A DNA stretch of 64,000 nucleotides, taken from Whitmania pigra (lineage: Eukaryota > Annelida > Clitellata > Hirudinida > Haemopidae). The position numbers and the translations under genes were made by a program. Positions 44,274-53,221 of the stretch are shown one piece after another; positions within the stretch are counted from its first letter, which is position 1, and the number at the start of each line of letters is the position of its first letter. The notes beneath the pieces were generated by a model. The model saw only the letters and a list, made by a program, of their open reading frames with translations. It was not told where the DNA came from and did not search any database. The stretch covers positions 1,984,001-2,048,000 of the forward strand of contig JAJTWR010000431.1 in the NCBI GenBank assembly GCA_021613335.1, read 5' to 3'.

Positions 44274-44761
44274 GAGTCAGGCGTTCCGTGTCGCTTCGGG
44301 AACACGAGGTAGCGGAGGATCAGGAGCTGCGGGATGGTCAGCACCAGGAGGTCCGCCGCGAACTTCGACGGCACGTACGGAAATCCTTTGCTGTCGTGAA
44401 GGTAGGTGACGACCTGGCCGTGGATGATGCTCGAAATGCCGAGCTGCACGAAGTACCGGACTGCAGAGTTTCCAAGCTGAAGGCCACTGTCCGGGAAAGC
44501 GAAGTAGCGGTTGGCAATGAAGCTCACCACCGAACCAACGAGTATTCCAGTCATTGCCGAGATCCGCGACGACCAGCCAGCAAAAGTCAGCAGAGAATAG
44601 CCGAGCCCCGCGTCGATGGCCGTCGCGAAGGCTCCGACGAGCAGACTGCGGGTTATCCAGAGCTTTTTGAGGCGCGCAAAGAGTGTCAGCGGCACGGTCG
44701 GGATTTCAGTTGGGGGTGAAGGAGATTCCACTGTTGGCGGTCTAGCAGGGGGGCGAGACAA
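44264..44761 (-). CDS. GtrA family membrane protein
   Basis: A protein of up to 165 residues with four membrane helices and the GtrA pattern: RSLLVGAFATAIDAGLGYSLL, GSVVSFIANRYFAF (conserved N-x-FxF region) and QLGISSIIHGQVV. The first ~30 residues are Pro/Ser-rich, so the real start may be a later GTG (44731 or 44695). GtrA proteins are thought to move polyprenyl-linked sugars across the inner membrane. It is divergent from the short secreted protein gene. Confidence 0.85.
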   Translation of the reverse strand: MSRPPARPPTVESPSPPTEIPTVPLTLFARLKKLWITRSLLVGAFATAIDAGLGYSLLTFAGWSSRISAMTGILVGSVVSFIANRYFAFPDSGLQLGNSAVRYFVQLGISSIIHGQVVTYLHDSKGFPYVPSKFAADLLVLTIPQLLILRYLVFPKRHGTPDSQS

Positions 44762-44804
44762 AAGGGGAGTGCTTCTCTGCCCGAAGTTCAGCTACATTCT
44801 TGTT

Positions 44805-45335
44805 GTGTTGAGTAAGCGGGTCGGTCGTGTGCTTGTTTTGCTTGCAGTGCTGACGGGGCACCTCGCGAGCGCGGGTGAAATGACGTTCGCCCCCAACGAC
44901 GTGCGACCGGTCGTCCGGATTACCAACGACATCGACAAGAACGAAGTGCAGTACGGCATCCATCTCGACGAAGAATGTCGAGCCAGCAAGAAGCCTATCT
45001 TTGGTTTTCGTCGCGAGGCCGTGCCGCGTGAGCGGTTTGTGACCTTCTATTTCTTCGATCCGCTCGCGTACGCGGTGAAGAACCAGGAAACGAAATCACC
45101 CTCCGAGGTGTGGTTTGCGATCAAGGCCTATCCGCGGCCCATTCAGCTCCTCATCACGAGAAATCCAACCACCAAGGTGTGCAGTGCCACGGCCTATACG
45201 ACGATCAACGGCAAGCGTTCACGCCTGAGTCAGATTTTCCTGTCGATAAAGTCCCAGTTCTCAATCCACTGGCTCGAACTGCGCGGTCACGAAGTGGAGA
45301 CCGGCAAGGAAAACATCGAGCGCGTCTACCCTTGA
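44805..45335 (+). CDS. Secreted protein of unknown function
   Basis: A ~176-residue protein with an N-terminal signal peptide (VGRVLVLLAVLTGHLASA, cleavage before GEMTF) and a mature part with two cysteines (in DEECRAS and TKVCSAT). Starts at GTG 44805 or TTG 44808 give a normal signal peptide; the open frame upstream overlaps gtrA and is unlikely to be translated. The mature part looks beta-rich. No family is recognised. It converges on the MMPL exporter gene with a 10-bp overlap. Confidence 0.65.
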   Translation: MLSKRVGRVLVLLAVLTGHLASAGEMTFAPNDVRPVVRITNDIDKNEVQYGIHLDEECRASKKPIFGFRREAVPRERFVTFYFFDPLAYAVKNQETKSPSEVWFAIKAYPRPIQLLITRNPTTKVCSATAYTTINGKRSRLSQIFLSIKSQFSIHWLELRGHEVETGKENIERVYP

Positions 45336-47818
45336 CGCGCCGCCTTGCGCTTGTCGAGGAGGTAGACCATCGCCGGAATCCCCAGTACCGCCGAGAAGAC
45401 GCAGCAAAGTTCGCCCACGAAGGAGGCGATGCCCATGCTGCGGATCATGAGGTTGTTGGATTGGACGAGCGCGATGTAACCGAGCATCGTGGTGAAACTG
45501 CAGAGCAACACCGCTCCACCAGTCGCCCGGAGCGAGGCGAGCATGGAGCCCGGCCCCATGTGCGCGTAGCGTTCGACGATGTTCACTGAGTAGTCGACCG
45601 CAATGCCGAAGGTGACCGGAAGCGCGATGAAGTTGATGAAGTTGAGACGCAGACCCATCGCCCAGAAAGCGCCGGCAGAGATGATGGCGCTCTGGATCAT
45701 CGCTGCGGTGACGACTATGCGCGCGCGTGTTGACCGCAATATGAGTATCAGCACCGCGAGCGTCGCGAAGAAGGAGAGGACGATGGCCTTCGGCACGTCT
45801 TCGACGACGGCCTTCCACATATCCGCGTAGATGACCGCTCTTCCCGAACCAAGGACCACCGACCCGTCGGGCAGCTCTGTTCGCCGGTAGGAGTCCGCCC
45901 ATTTGAAGAGGTAGTGCGCGTCGTCGACCTTATCTCCGGGCGGAGTCGGGGCTATGTAGACGATGCGGCCGCGGCGTCCGTCGGATTCGATAAAGGAACT
46001 CGCGATAGACTCCGGTACTTGGGATTCATCGTAGGGTTCCAAGTGCTTGGGCGGAAGCACCTTGGAGATGTCCTTCCAATCACTGTCTTTGATCGCGCCG
46101 CGCTCATGCGCCTTAAGGATCCATCGGCGCAGGTCGAGGAGGATGGGGATTTTCTCCTCTTGGTTTTTCGGCACGTAGTCGTCGAGAGCGAAGAGGGCGT
46201 CGAAGGGGCGGTCCTCGAAGGGCACGGCGTCGCGGCGGGCGAGCAGGGCTTTGCGCAAGGGTTCGAGCTGCTCTGGACGCTCGACGACGATGGCCATGCC
46301 GCCAGCACCCGCCCGACCGGTGAGTTGACCAGCGAGCCCGTCGGCGCGAATCTCTTCTGCGCGGTCGCGAACGTCGGTGCGGATGGCTTTCAAGTTGTAC
46401 TCCATCGGATCGTGGACCACCCACAGTGTCCCGGCGATAGCCCCGAACAAGGTGAGCACCATGGCCAGGGCCGTCAGCTTGCCGGGTGCATGAGCGACGA
46501 GCCACACGAACGGACGCGAGAAGTTCACGCCGGTCTGTCGCAGTCGCTGGAACCAGGTGGTGGCCGCCGGCTCATCCAGTTTGAGTGGGGAGATGCGCTC
46601 GGTCACGACGAGGAGCGGTGGGAGGACCCAATAGGTCGCAAGCCAGCACAGCGCCATGCCGATGCCGCCGATGAACCCGAAATCATGGAAGCCTCGGAAG
46701 GAAGTTGCGGCAAGGGCTCCATAGGAAGCGCCGGTGGCAAACCCAGCGGTAAGGGTTGCGCGCCACGTCTCCCGAACGGCAACCCGCACCGCGTCGTCAA
46801 TGGGAATTTTCAGCCGTCGCGCTTCGAGGTAGCGCGCCATGCAGATGATCGCGAAGTTGATGCCGTTGCCGGTGACGATGGTGAAGAGGAAGCCGGTGGC
46901 AGCGTTCAGGTGACCAATAGTGAGGCTGGTCATCCCGAAGGTCCAAGCGTCGCCGACGCCGATGACGATCAGCATCAGCATGAGAGTCCGCAACCGCATG
47001 AAGTAGATGAGGACAATGCCCGCGATGAGCACCGATCCGAGCACACCGACCTCGAGGAGGTTGCGGTTGATCGAGTCGAACTCTGACACCCCGCTCGTCA
47101 GGTCTCCGCCGTAGGAGACTTTAATTTCCGGGCCGATTTTTTCTTTCTCTACAACTTCTCGGATGCGCTTCAACGCGGCGCGACCCTCCTCGAACTTGCC
47201 ATTTGGAACCTTAGAGCGGATAGCGACAACGACGGTTCGTCCATCGGCCGATTGAAAATAGCCGTCGGGGAAGCGTGTGGTGTCGAAGTTGGTTCCGACG
47301 AGGTCGGCGGTGAGCTTTTTGAAGTCGAAGGGCTCTGGCTTCGCCTCTTCCTCATCGTCGAGGTCAAGCCCTAGGCCTGAAGCTTTGACTAGCGCACGCG
47401 AATACCGTTGCTTCACGTCATCGCGCAGTTGGATAAGCCGTTCCTTTTCGAGGAAGAGACCAGCGCGAGGCCCGATGAAGGCGACGGCGTCGTGGACTCC
47501 GCTGGAGGCGCTCGCGACAAAGGGTTCGCCAACGGCTTTGAGCTTGGGAACGAGATCGTCCGCATGCTGCCGGAGTTTCTCCGTGTCCGGTCCTTCAAGG
47601 ATGATGAAGACGGTGCTGACCCCGGTGGTGAGTTTGGTCACCCGCTCAAGCTCAATGACGCTCGGGCGCGACTGAGGCAGGAGGACTTCAAACCCGGTGT
47701 AGACATGAAGGCGGAGAGCGAAAATGAACGCCACCGCCGTAAGGAGCACCGCTGAGCCTAGAAATAGCCAAGGGCGCCGGATCTGGGCTTCGATTATTCG
47801 CTGAAGCACGCTGGGCAT
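45326..47818 (-). CDS. MMPL/RND superfamily lipid exporter (HpnN-like)
   Basis: An 830-residue inner-membrane protein with the two-fold RND layout: an N-terminal TM, a large periplasmic loop, then five TMs (including NAATGFLFTIVTGNGINFAIICMA), followed by a second copy ending with LNFINFIALPVTFGIAVDYSVN and a closing TM bundle. The paired glycine/aspartate motifs in the fourth helices are the proton relay. Length and pattern suit HpnN and other MMPL lipid exporters. ATG 47818 is preferred over TTG 47833. It is divergent from a ceramide glucosyltransferase-like gene, suggesting lipid export. Confidence 0.85.
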   Translation of the reverse strand: MPSVLQRIIEAQIRRPWLFLGSAVLLTAVAFIFALRLHVYTGFEVLLPQSRPSVIELERVTKLTTGVSTVFIILEGPDTEKLRQHADDLVPKLKAVGEPFVASASSGVHDAVAFIGPRAGLFLEKERLIQLRDDVKQRYSRALVKASGLGLDLDDEEEAKPEPFDFKKLTADLVGTNFDTTRFPDGYFQSADGRTVVVAIRSKVPNGKFEEGRAALKRIREVVEKEKIGPEIKVSYGGDLTSGVSEFDSINRNLLEVGVLGSVLIAGIVLIYFMRLRTLMLMLIVIGVGDAWTFGMTSLTIGHLNAATGFLFTIVTGNGINFAIICMARYLEARRLKIPIDDAVRVAVRETWRATLTAGFATGASYGALAATSFRGFHDFGFIGGIGMALCWLATYWVLPPLLVVTERISPLKLDEPAATTWFQRLRQTGVNFSRPFVWLVAHAPGKLTALAMVLTLFGAIAGTLWVVHDPMEYNLKAIRTDVRDRAEEIRADGLAGQLTGRAGAGGMAIVVERPEQLEPLRKALLARRDAVPFEDRPFDALFALDDYVPKNQEEKIPILLDLRRWILKAHERGAIKDSDWKDISKVLPPKHLEPYDESQVPESIASSFIESDGRRGRIVYIAPTPPGDKVDDAHYLFKWADSYRRTELPDGSVVLGSGRAVIYADMWKAVVEDVPKAIVLSFFATLAVLILILRSTRARIVVTAAMIQSAIISAGAFWAMGLRLNFINFIALPVTFGIAVDYSVNIVERYAHMGPGSMLASLRATGGAVLLCSFTTMLGYIALVQSNNLMIRSMGIASFVGELCCVFSAVLGIPAMVYLLDKRKAARQG

Positions 47819-47899
47819 ATACCACGTTGACAATTTTACGACTCAAGGTAATCTCTTAACTTTTCGAATACTACTTGTAGATTCCCGAGTGGTACTCTT

Positions 47900-49057
47900 A
47901 TGGTGGATTCGATGGGTCTGTTATCAGTGTGCGCCATTGTATACGTCGCTATCCACGTGCTCGCATCTTGGGGCGGGAGATTAGCCTCAATTATTCGGCG
48001 TCGATTACCTGCTCCAAAAGAGCTCCCAGAAATCGGTATCTCCTTCCTAAAACCATTGTGCGGTATCGACCCAGATCTCGATGCGAACCTTGAGGGGTTT
48101 TGCTCACTTGTTTCTCGAAATCCCACAGAGATCATTCTTCTCATTGAGCGAGAGGACGATGCCGCAGCCCCTATAGCAGAAGCATTTGCAAAGCGACATC
48201 CGGAGACTGTACGCGTCCTCTATGGCCATGCTCCCAACGCAGGCAATGCCAAGGTAGCAGCACTGATACGTGGCGCGCCCGAGGCACGCTACCCACTCCT
48301 ATGGATTACGGACTCCAACGCTCGCGTCAGTCAAGCCCATTTCGATTCACTTCTCGCGACTTGGCATGGCTATCAGAAGAGCGGACGCGTTGTCACGTTA
48401 GTCCATGCACCGATTGGCGCCGAAGGAGATAATTCACTCGGAGCGCGACTTGAAAGACTCCACCTCACGAGCCATATCAATTGGGGAAGAGAAGTAGGTC
48501 GAATTGGTGGAGCACAAGCGATGGGTGGGAAGTCTTTCCTGATTCATCGAGATGACCTCGCAGCCATTGGTGGCTTCGAGGAATTTAAGGATGCCGCTGC
48601 AGAAGACTTCAAGATGGCACTAGCGGTGAGTCGTATTGGTGTTCTAGGATATGCACGCATCGCGTCTGTGATGTGGTTTGGACGTGATCATCGCGTCTCA
48701 TCCTTTCTCAAGCGCCAATTTAGATGGGCGAGAATTCGGGCAAACCAAATTCCGGTTATTTATTTTGGATTAGAGCATTTCTGTTACTTTTTTATCCCCA
48801 TCCTGCTGACATTCCTTGGGTTGTTTCCTTGGCAGATATTACTTGCAATATTGGCAGGTCATTTCGTGCTTGACGCATTTATTCTGAAAGCCCACATTGG
48901 CCGCTTTCAGCTCGGAGATATCCTACTGTACCCTTTCAAAGAATTTCTCGTTTTCGCTGTTTATCTGAGAGGGTTCTGGCCAGGAACGGTCGTTTGGCGT
49001 GGGCGCTCACTTGGTTTCACTCTAGGTGCGAAGTTCGTTACCAAACTGCGCTCGTGA
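47900..49057 (+). CDS. Ceramide glucosyltransferase-like GT (GT21/HpnI-like), copy 1
   Basis: A 385-residue membrane glycosyltransferase. A first TM (residues ~7-33) precedes the GT2/GT21 core: SFLKPLCGIDPDLDANLEGF, LLWITDSNARV (DxN-type metal motif), DAAAEDFKMAL (ED base) and the acceptor motif QFRWARIR. Two or three TMs close the C-terminus. It glycosylates a lipid acceptor such as ceramide or a hopanoid. Its GC content is clearly lower than that of its paralogue at 49107-50243, with which it converges. ATG 47912 aligns with the start of the paralogue and may be the real start. Confidence 0.85.
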   Translation: MVDSMGLLSVCAIVYVAIHVLASWGGRLASIIRRRLPAPKELPEIGISFLKPLCGIDPDLDANLEGFCSLVSRNPTEIILLIEREDDAAAPIAEAFAKRHPETVRVLYGHAPNAGNAKVAALIRGAPEARYPLLWITDSNARVSQAHFDSLLATWHGYQKSGRVVTLVHAPIGAEGDNSLGARLERLHLTSHINWGREVGRIGGAQAMGGKSFLIHRDDLAAIGGFEEFKDAAAEDFKMALAVSRIGVLGYARIASVMWFGRDHRVSSFLKRQFRWARIRANQIPVIYFGLEHFCYFFIPILLTFLGLFPWQILLAILAGHFVLDAFILKAHIGRFQLGDILLYPFKEFLVFAVYLRGFWPGTVVWRGRSLGFTLGAKFVTKLRS

Positions 49058-49106
49058 TTTCACACGGCCAACTCTTTCGCAGCTTGACTCCACAGGTAAT
49101 TAGGTA

Positions 49107-50243
49107 TCATTTCGCTGCAAACTTTCCGCCGGGATTTATACCGATCGCGCGTCCGCGCCACTCGATCTGTCCTCGCCACATTCCGCGGAGGTAGGTCGAG
49201 AAGACGATGAGTTCCTTCACCGGGTAGAGAAGGACATCGGTCCAACACCACCGACCGACGTGGACGCGGAGCATCCCGAGGTCGAGCAGCATTTGCCCCG
49301 CGATAATCCCCGCGACGCAGTGCCAAGGGATGAGTCCAGCAAGTGAGAGCAGCACCGGGAACACGGAATAGGTGAAGTGCTCGACCCCATAGTAGACAAG
49401 GGGAATTTGGTGGGCGCGAACACGTGACCACCGCAATTGGCGCTGGATGAAGGCTCGGACCGGGTGGTTCGCACCAAACCAAAACGTTGACGCCACGCGC
49501 GCGTAGCCGACCGTGCCCGTCCGATTCATCGCTTTTGCCATTAAGTAATCGTCCCCAGCGGCGTCTTTATACGGCGCGTATCCGCCGATAACTGGGAGGT
49601 CGTCGCGATGAATGAGGTACGACTTCCCGACCATGGCTTGAGAGCCGCCAACTCGTGCCACTTCGCGACCCCAGTTGATGTGGCTCGTCTGGTGCAAACG
49701 TTCGCAGCGGGTGCCGAACGAATTGTCGCCATCTGCGGATATCGGCGCATAGACCAAGGTCGGCGTGCGCCCTTGCGCCTGTTTCTCCTGCCAAGCGGAG
49801 AGCATCGAGTCAAAGTGCGCTTGGATCACCCGAATGTTCGAGTCGGTGATCCACAGCAACGGGTAGCGCGCCTCTGGAACTGCGCGCATGAGCGGTGCGA
49901 CTTTCGCATTTCCGCAGTCTGGAGCATGGCCGTAAAGGATGCGCACCAGTCCCGGATGCTTCGCGGCAAAGGCTTCTGCTACTGGCCGGGCGGTATCATC
50001 CTCTTTGTCGATGATCAGGAGAATTTCGAGGGACTGCTTCGTCGTTAAGGCCGCGTAGCTCTCTAGGTTTTCGACGAGATCGACGTCGATGCCGCACAGT
50101 GGCTTTAAGCAGGAGACGCCTTCCTTCGGGAGTTCTGTTGGCCTCGCCAAAAGTCGTCGAATGATAGAGGAAATGCGACCGCCCCAACTCGCGAGTAAGT
50201 GGCAAGCGAGATAGAGCATTGCACCAATGGATAGTATGGACAT
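49107..50243 (-). CDS. Ceramide glucosyltransferase-like GT (GT21/HpnI-like), copy 2
   Basis: A 378-residue paralogue of the previous gene, colinear over its length: LLASWGGRISSIIRR, CLKPLCGIDVDLVENLESY, LLWITDSNIRV, DAAGDDYLMAKAM and RQLRWSRVRAHQ. The acidic pair of the base motif is DD instead of ED. ATG 50243 is chosen by alignment with copy 1; a GTG at 50267 would add eight residues. Higher GC than copy 1. The two copies lie tail to tail with a 49-bp gap. Confidence 0.85.
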   Translation of the reverse strand: MSILSIGAMLYLACHLLASWGGRISSIIRRLLARPTELPKEGVSCLKPLCGIDVDLVENLESYAALTTKQSLEILLIIDKEDDTARPVAEAFAAKHPGLVRILYGHAPDCGNAKVAPLMRAVPEARYPLLWITDSNIRVIQAHFDSMLSAWQEKQAQGRTPTLVYAPISADGDNSFGTRCERLHQTSHINWGREVARVGGSQAMVGKSYLIHRDDLPVIGGYAPYKDAAGDDYLMAKAMNRTGTVGYARVASTFWFGANHPVRAFIQRQLRWSRVRAHQIPLVYYGVEHFTYSVFPVLLSLAGLIPWHCVAGIIAGQMLLDLGMLRVHVGRWCWTDVLLYPVKELIVFSTYLRGMWRGQIEWRGRAIGINPGGKFAAK

Positions 50244-50458
50244 CGCTAAATCCCGTTCGGTGACCACGCTTCAAATCTTGTGTCAAGCGAAAGAATTGCG
50301 GCTTCTATATGGAGTTAGGTAAAATTGGATTTTTCTCTCTATTAGTTCAGGTTGGCACATTCTTCAGAAATTCTTCGTCCGATGTCACTGAAGCGTAGAC
50401 TTCTGGCCTGTTGCATGGCCCAATGTCACCCGTCTTTGGAACGAAGTGATCGTCATTC

Positions 50459-50482
50459 ATACGTGGATACGTAACCATACGT
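50459..50482 (+). promoter_or_regulatory. Three ATACGT direct repeats upstream of the MFS gene
   Basis: ATACGT occurs at 50459, 50467 and 50477 (spacing 8 and 10 bp), the last two extended to ATACGTAAC. The array ends 16 bp before ATG 50499, overlapping the likely ribosome-binding region (GGGTGG). Helically phased direct repeats next to a transporter gene suggest binding of a regulator; none is encoded next to it. Confidence 0.45.
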
Positions 50483-50498
50483 AACAAAAGGGTGGGCC

Positions 50499-52292
50499 AT
50501 GTCTGATTCAACCGCAGCGAAAACCAGTTCAGGAAGCCAGCCGGAAACTACCGGCCTTACGCGAGTCATCTTTGCCTCTTCATTAGGTACGTTGTTCGAA
50601 TGGTACGACTTTTACCTATACGGAGCTCTCGCGGTTTTCTTCGGGGGTAAGTTCTTCCCGCCGGGAAATGAGACCGCTCAACTGCTCGCGAGCCTCGCGA
50701 CCTTCGGCGCCGGATTCGGCGTGCGTCCGTTGGGCGCTCTCGTCTTCGGGTACTTGGGCGACCTCATCGGTCGAAAGTACACCTTCCTCGTGACCATGGC
50801 GACGATGGGCCTCTCGACGGCGCTCGTCGGTCTCATGCCTACCTACGAACAGGTAGGACTCGCGGCGACGGTCATCTTGGTGCTCCTCCGCTTGCTCCAG
50901 GGCCTCGCGCTCGGTGGTGAATACGGCGGCGCTGCTACCTACGTTGCCGAGCACGTGCCGGATACGCGCCGCGGCTTCTACACCGCCTTCATTCAGACGA
51001 CTGCAACCCTCGGCTTCTTCGTCAGCATGGGCGTCATCGGTATGACCCGCACCATCTGGGGTGAAACGGAATTCAAGAGCGGCGGTGGTTCAGGCATCTT
51101 CTACTTCGCCGGTTGGCGTATGCCGTTCTTGGCGTCGTTTATTCTCCTCCTGGTCAGCATGTACATCCGCTTGAAGATGAACGAGAGCCCGCTGTTCTCG
51201 CGCCTCAAGTCGGAAAAGAAGGTTTCCGCCAATCCGCTCAAGGAGAGCTTCACCCGTCCGGTCAACCTCCGCTACGTGCTCTTGGCACTCTTCGGTGCGA
51301 CCGCCGGTCAAGGCGTCGTCTGGTACACCGGTCAGTTCTACGCGCTGACCTTCCTCCAAGCGGTGCTGAAGATCGACTGGAAGACCTCCTACACCATCAT
51401 CTCCATCGCACTGCTCATCGGCACGCCGTTGTTCTTGGTGTTCGGAGCGCTCTCCGACCGCATCGGTCGCAAGCGGGTCATGATGACCGGCATCGTCCTC
51501 GCGGCGCTCACCTATGTGCCGATTTACATGGGGATGCGTCATTTCTCGAACCCGGACCTCCTCCCGAAGGCTGATCCGGCACAGATCAACATGTTCATGA
51601 TGGTGGTTCTCGTCGCGATTCAGATGCTCTACGTGACGATGGTCTACGGCCCGATTGCGGCCTTCTTGGTCGAAATGTTCCCGACCACCATCCGATACAC
51701 CTCCATGTCGCTCCCGTACCACCTCGGCAACGGTTGGTTCGGAGGCTTCTTGCCACTCATCGCGACGGCGCTGACGACCTCCGCGGCGGCGAAAGCTGCC
51801 TTCGGCGACAACGTCATCTACGCCGGTCTCATCTACCCCATCGCAATCTGTCTCATCACCTTGGTGGTCGGTGGCTTGTTCATCAAGGAGACCAAGGGAC
51901 ACAAGATCGACACCTTGGTGCATGTGGGAGGCGATGCTGGCGAAACCTACGACTGGTACGCCGCACTCATCGCGTTCATCGGCGGTTGGATCATCGTTGG
52001 CGTCTACACGAGCGATGCGCTCTGGGGCCTCCTCGGTGGCGCCGGTATCTTCGCGCTCCCGACCATCTTCATGCGCTTCGCCTTGAGCCGCTTCCGCTCG
52101 ATTGCTCTCGTCGTGGTGTGCATCGCAGTCACGGTGGGCATTGGGTGGGTCATCATCCCGGTGTTGGAGAGCTGGGGCGGACTCTGGAAGTTCTCCGCTT
52201 ACGCGATTCTCCTCGGCGTCTACTCGGTACTGCTCGGTATCGCCTACAGCCTGCGTGACCGCTTGGGCGGTGGTACCGCCGCGCCCGCCTAG
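50499..52292 (+). CDS. MFS metabolite:H+ symporter (MHS family) with four extra C-terminal helices
   Basis: A 597-residue transporter. The first ~465 residues are a 12-helix MFS domain with MHS signatures: TLFEWYDFYLYG, RPLGALVFGYLGDLIGRK (loop 2-3), RLLQGLALGGEYGGAATYVAEH and GALSDRIGRKRVM (loop 8-9). A linker (DTLVHVGGDAGETYDW) then leads to about four additional hydrophobic helices (residues ~483-585), not found in typical 430-550 residue members. The substrate is probably a small carboxylate, but the sequence does not settle it. Codon use resembles that of well-expressed genes. ATACGT repeats precede it. Confidence 0.9.
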   Translation: MSDSTAAKTSSGSQPETTGLTRVIFASSLGTLFEWYDFYLYGALAVFFGGKFFPPGNETAQLLASLATFGAGFGVRPLGALVFGYLGDLIGRKYTFLVTMATMGLSTALVGLMPTYEQVGLAATVILVLLRLLQGLALGGEYGGAATYVAEHVPDTRRGFYTAFIQTTATLGFFVSMGVIGMTRTIWGETEFKSGGGSGIFYFAGWRMPFLASFILLLVSMYIRLKMNESPLFSRLKSEKKVSANPLKESFTRPVNLRYVLLALFGATAGQGVVWYTGQFYALTFLQAVLKIDWKTSYTIISIALLIGTPLFLVFGALSDRIGRKRVMMTGIVLAALTYVPIYMGMRHFSNPDLLPKADPAQINMFMMVVLVAIQMLYVTMVYGPIAAFLVEMFPTTIRYTSMSLPYHLGNGWFGGFLPLIATALTTSAAAKAAFGDNVIYAGLIYPIAICLITLVVGGLFIKETKGHKIDTLVHVGGDAGETYDWYAALIAFIGGWIIVGVYTSDALWGLLGGAGIFALPTIFMRFALSRFRSIALVVVCIAVTVGIGWVIIPVLESWGGLWKFSAYAILLGVYSVLLGIAYSLRDRLGGGTAAPA

Positions 52293-52315
52293 TCCACACT
52301 AGGCACGTTCGAACT

Positions 52316-52364
52316 GGAGATGTCGGGACACCTTGTGTTGAGGAGGGGGGGTCCCGATGTCTCT
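52316..52364. terminator. Long imperfect hairpin between convergent genes
   Basis: Fourteen pairs can form between 52316-52329 and 52351-52364 (three are G-U), with a 21-nt loop. It sits 24 bp after the MFS stop and before the convergent hydrolase stop, where a terminator is expected. There is no T-run on either strand, so it would not be a classical intrinsic terminator. Confidence 0.35.
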
Positions 52365-52390
52365 GGAAGAAGCTGAGTATCTCGGAAAAG

Positions 52391-53221
52391 CTAGCTGTTC
52401 GTAGCCCCAAGTTCTCGGTTCAGCACCAGGAGGACCCCGTCGGGGTCCCCGGTGTGAACCCAGTGGCCAGAGCGCACCGAAGAAAACGTGAGCTTCTGCG
52501 GTTCACGCTGCGCGAGCTCCTCGGCGCGGCGTCGGTCTTCGGGGGAGTAGGCTTTTGAATAGGCCCCGATGATGAGGTGAACCCGAGCGGTCGACGCTTC
52601 GATGGTCGGCCAGCAATCGGTCGTCTGGAAGCTCGCCAAGAGCGACTCCATCCGTTGAACCTGAATCCGCCAGACTTGCCCGGACTCTTGGGGCACGAGA
52701 TTCATCGCGAGCCATTGGCCGAGCATCAACGTGGCCTCGGGTGCTGCGCTCTCCAAGAAGTCGGCGATGAAGGCGTCGCGCGTGGGCCAGGGGCCTGGGT
52801 GCGTGTGAATCCACCGCATCACCGCGTACACCTCGGGCACGCCGTCGGTGGTGGTGCGAATGCCCGGCGGTGAGTCGAGCGAGGCAACATGGTCGAGCGG
52901 AAGGAGCTTGCTCGCTTCGAGGACCACCTTTCCGCCAAGCGAGTGTCCGATGAGCGCTTTCACTCCGACGGGGAAGCTGCGAGCGGTTTCGGCGAGGTCG
53001 TCGGCGGCGATGGCGATAGTGTCCGGGCGGCCATCGGGTTCGAGCGAGCGACCGTGCGCACGAAGGTCGATGAGCGCCGCTTGCCAACTCGGATTGTCGC
53101 TCACGAACTTGCGGGCGAGGCCCCGCAAATTGCCACCGCTGCCGAGGATGCCGTGGACGAACAACGCGGTGCGGGTGGGGGTGCTCGCGGGGGCGACGAC
53201 GAGCTCATGGGCGAGCATCAT
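52391..53221 (-). CDS. Alpha/beta hydrolase
   Basis: A 276-residue esterase-type hydrolase. The oxyanion block is LFVHGILGSGGNLRGL, the nucleophile elbow GHSLGGK, and the histidine block SGHWVHTGDP; an Asp after the cap (LESAAP...IGAYSKAYSPED region) completes the triad. It resembles the YbfF/BioH-like clade. ATG 53221 overlaps the queA stop by 4 bp (ATGA), so the two are coupled. The substrate is unknown. Confidence 0.87.
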   Translation of the reverse strand: MMLAHELVVAPASTPTRTALFVHGILGSGGNLRGLARKFVSDNPSWQAALIDLRAHGRSLEPDGRPDTIAIAADDLAETARSFPVGVKALIGHSLGGKVVLEASKLLPLDHVASLDSPPGIRTTTDGVPEVYAVMRWIHTHPGPWPTRDAFIADFLESAAPEATLMLGQWLAMNLVPQESGQVWRIQVQRMESLLASFQTTDCWPTIEASTARVHLIIGAYSKAYSPEDRRRAEELAQREPQKLTFSSVRSGHWVHTGDPDGVLLVLNRELGATNS

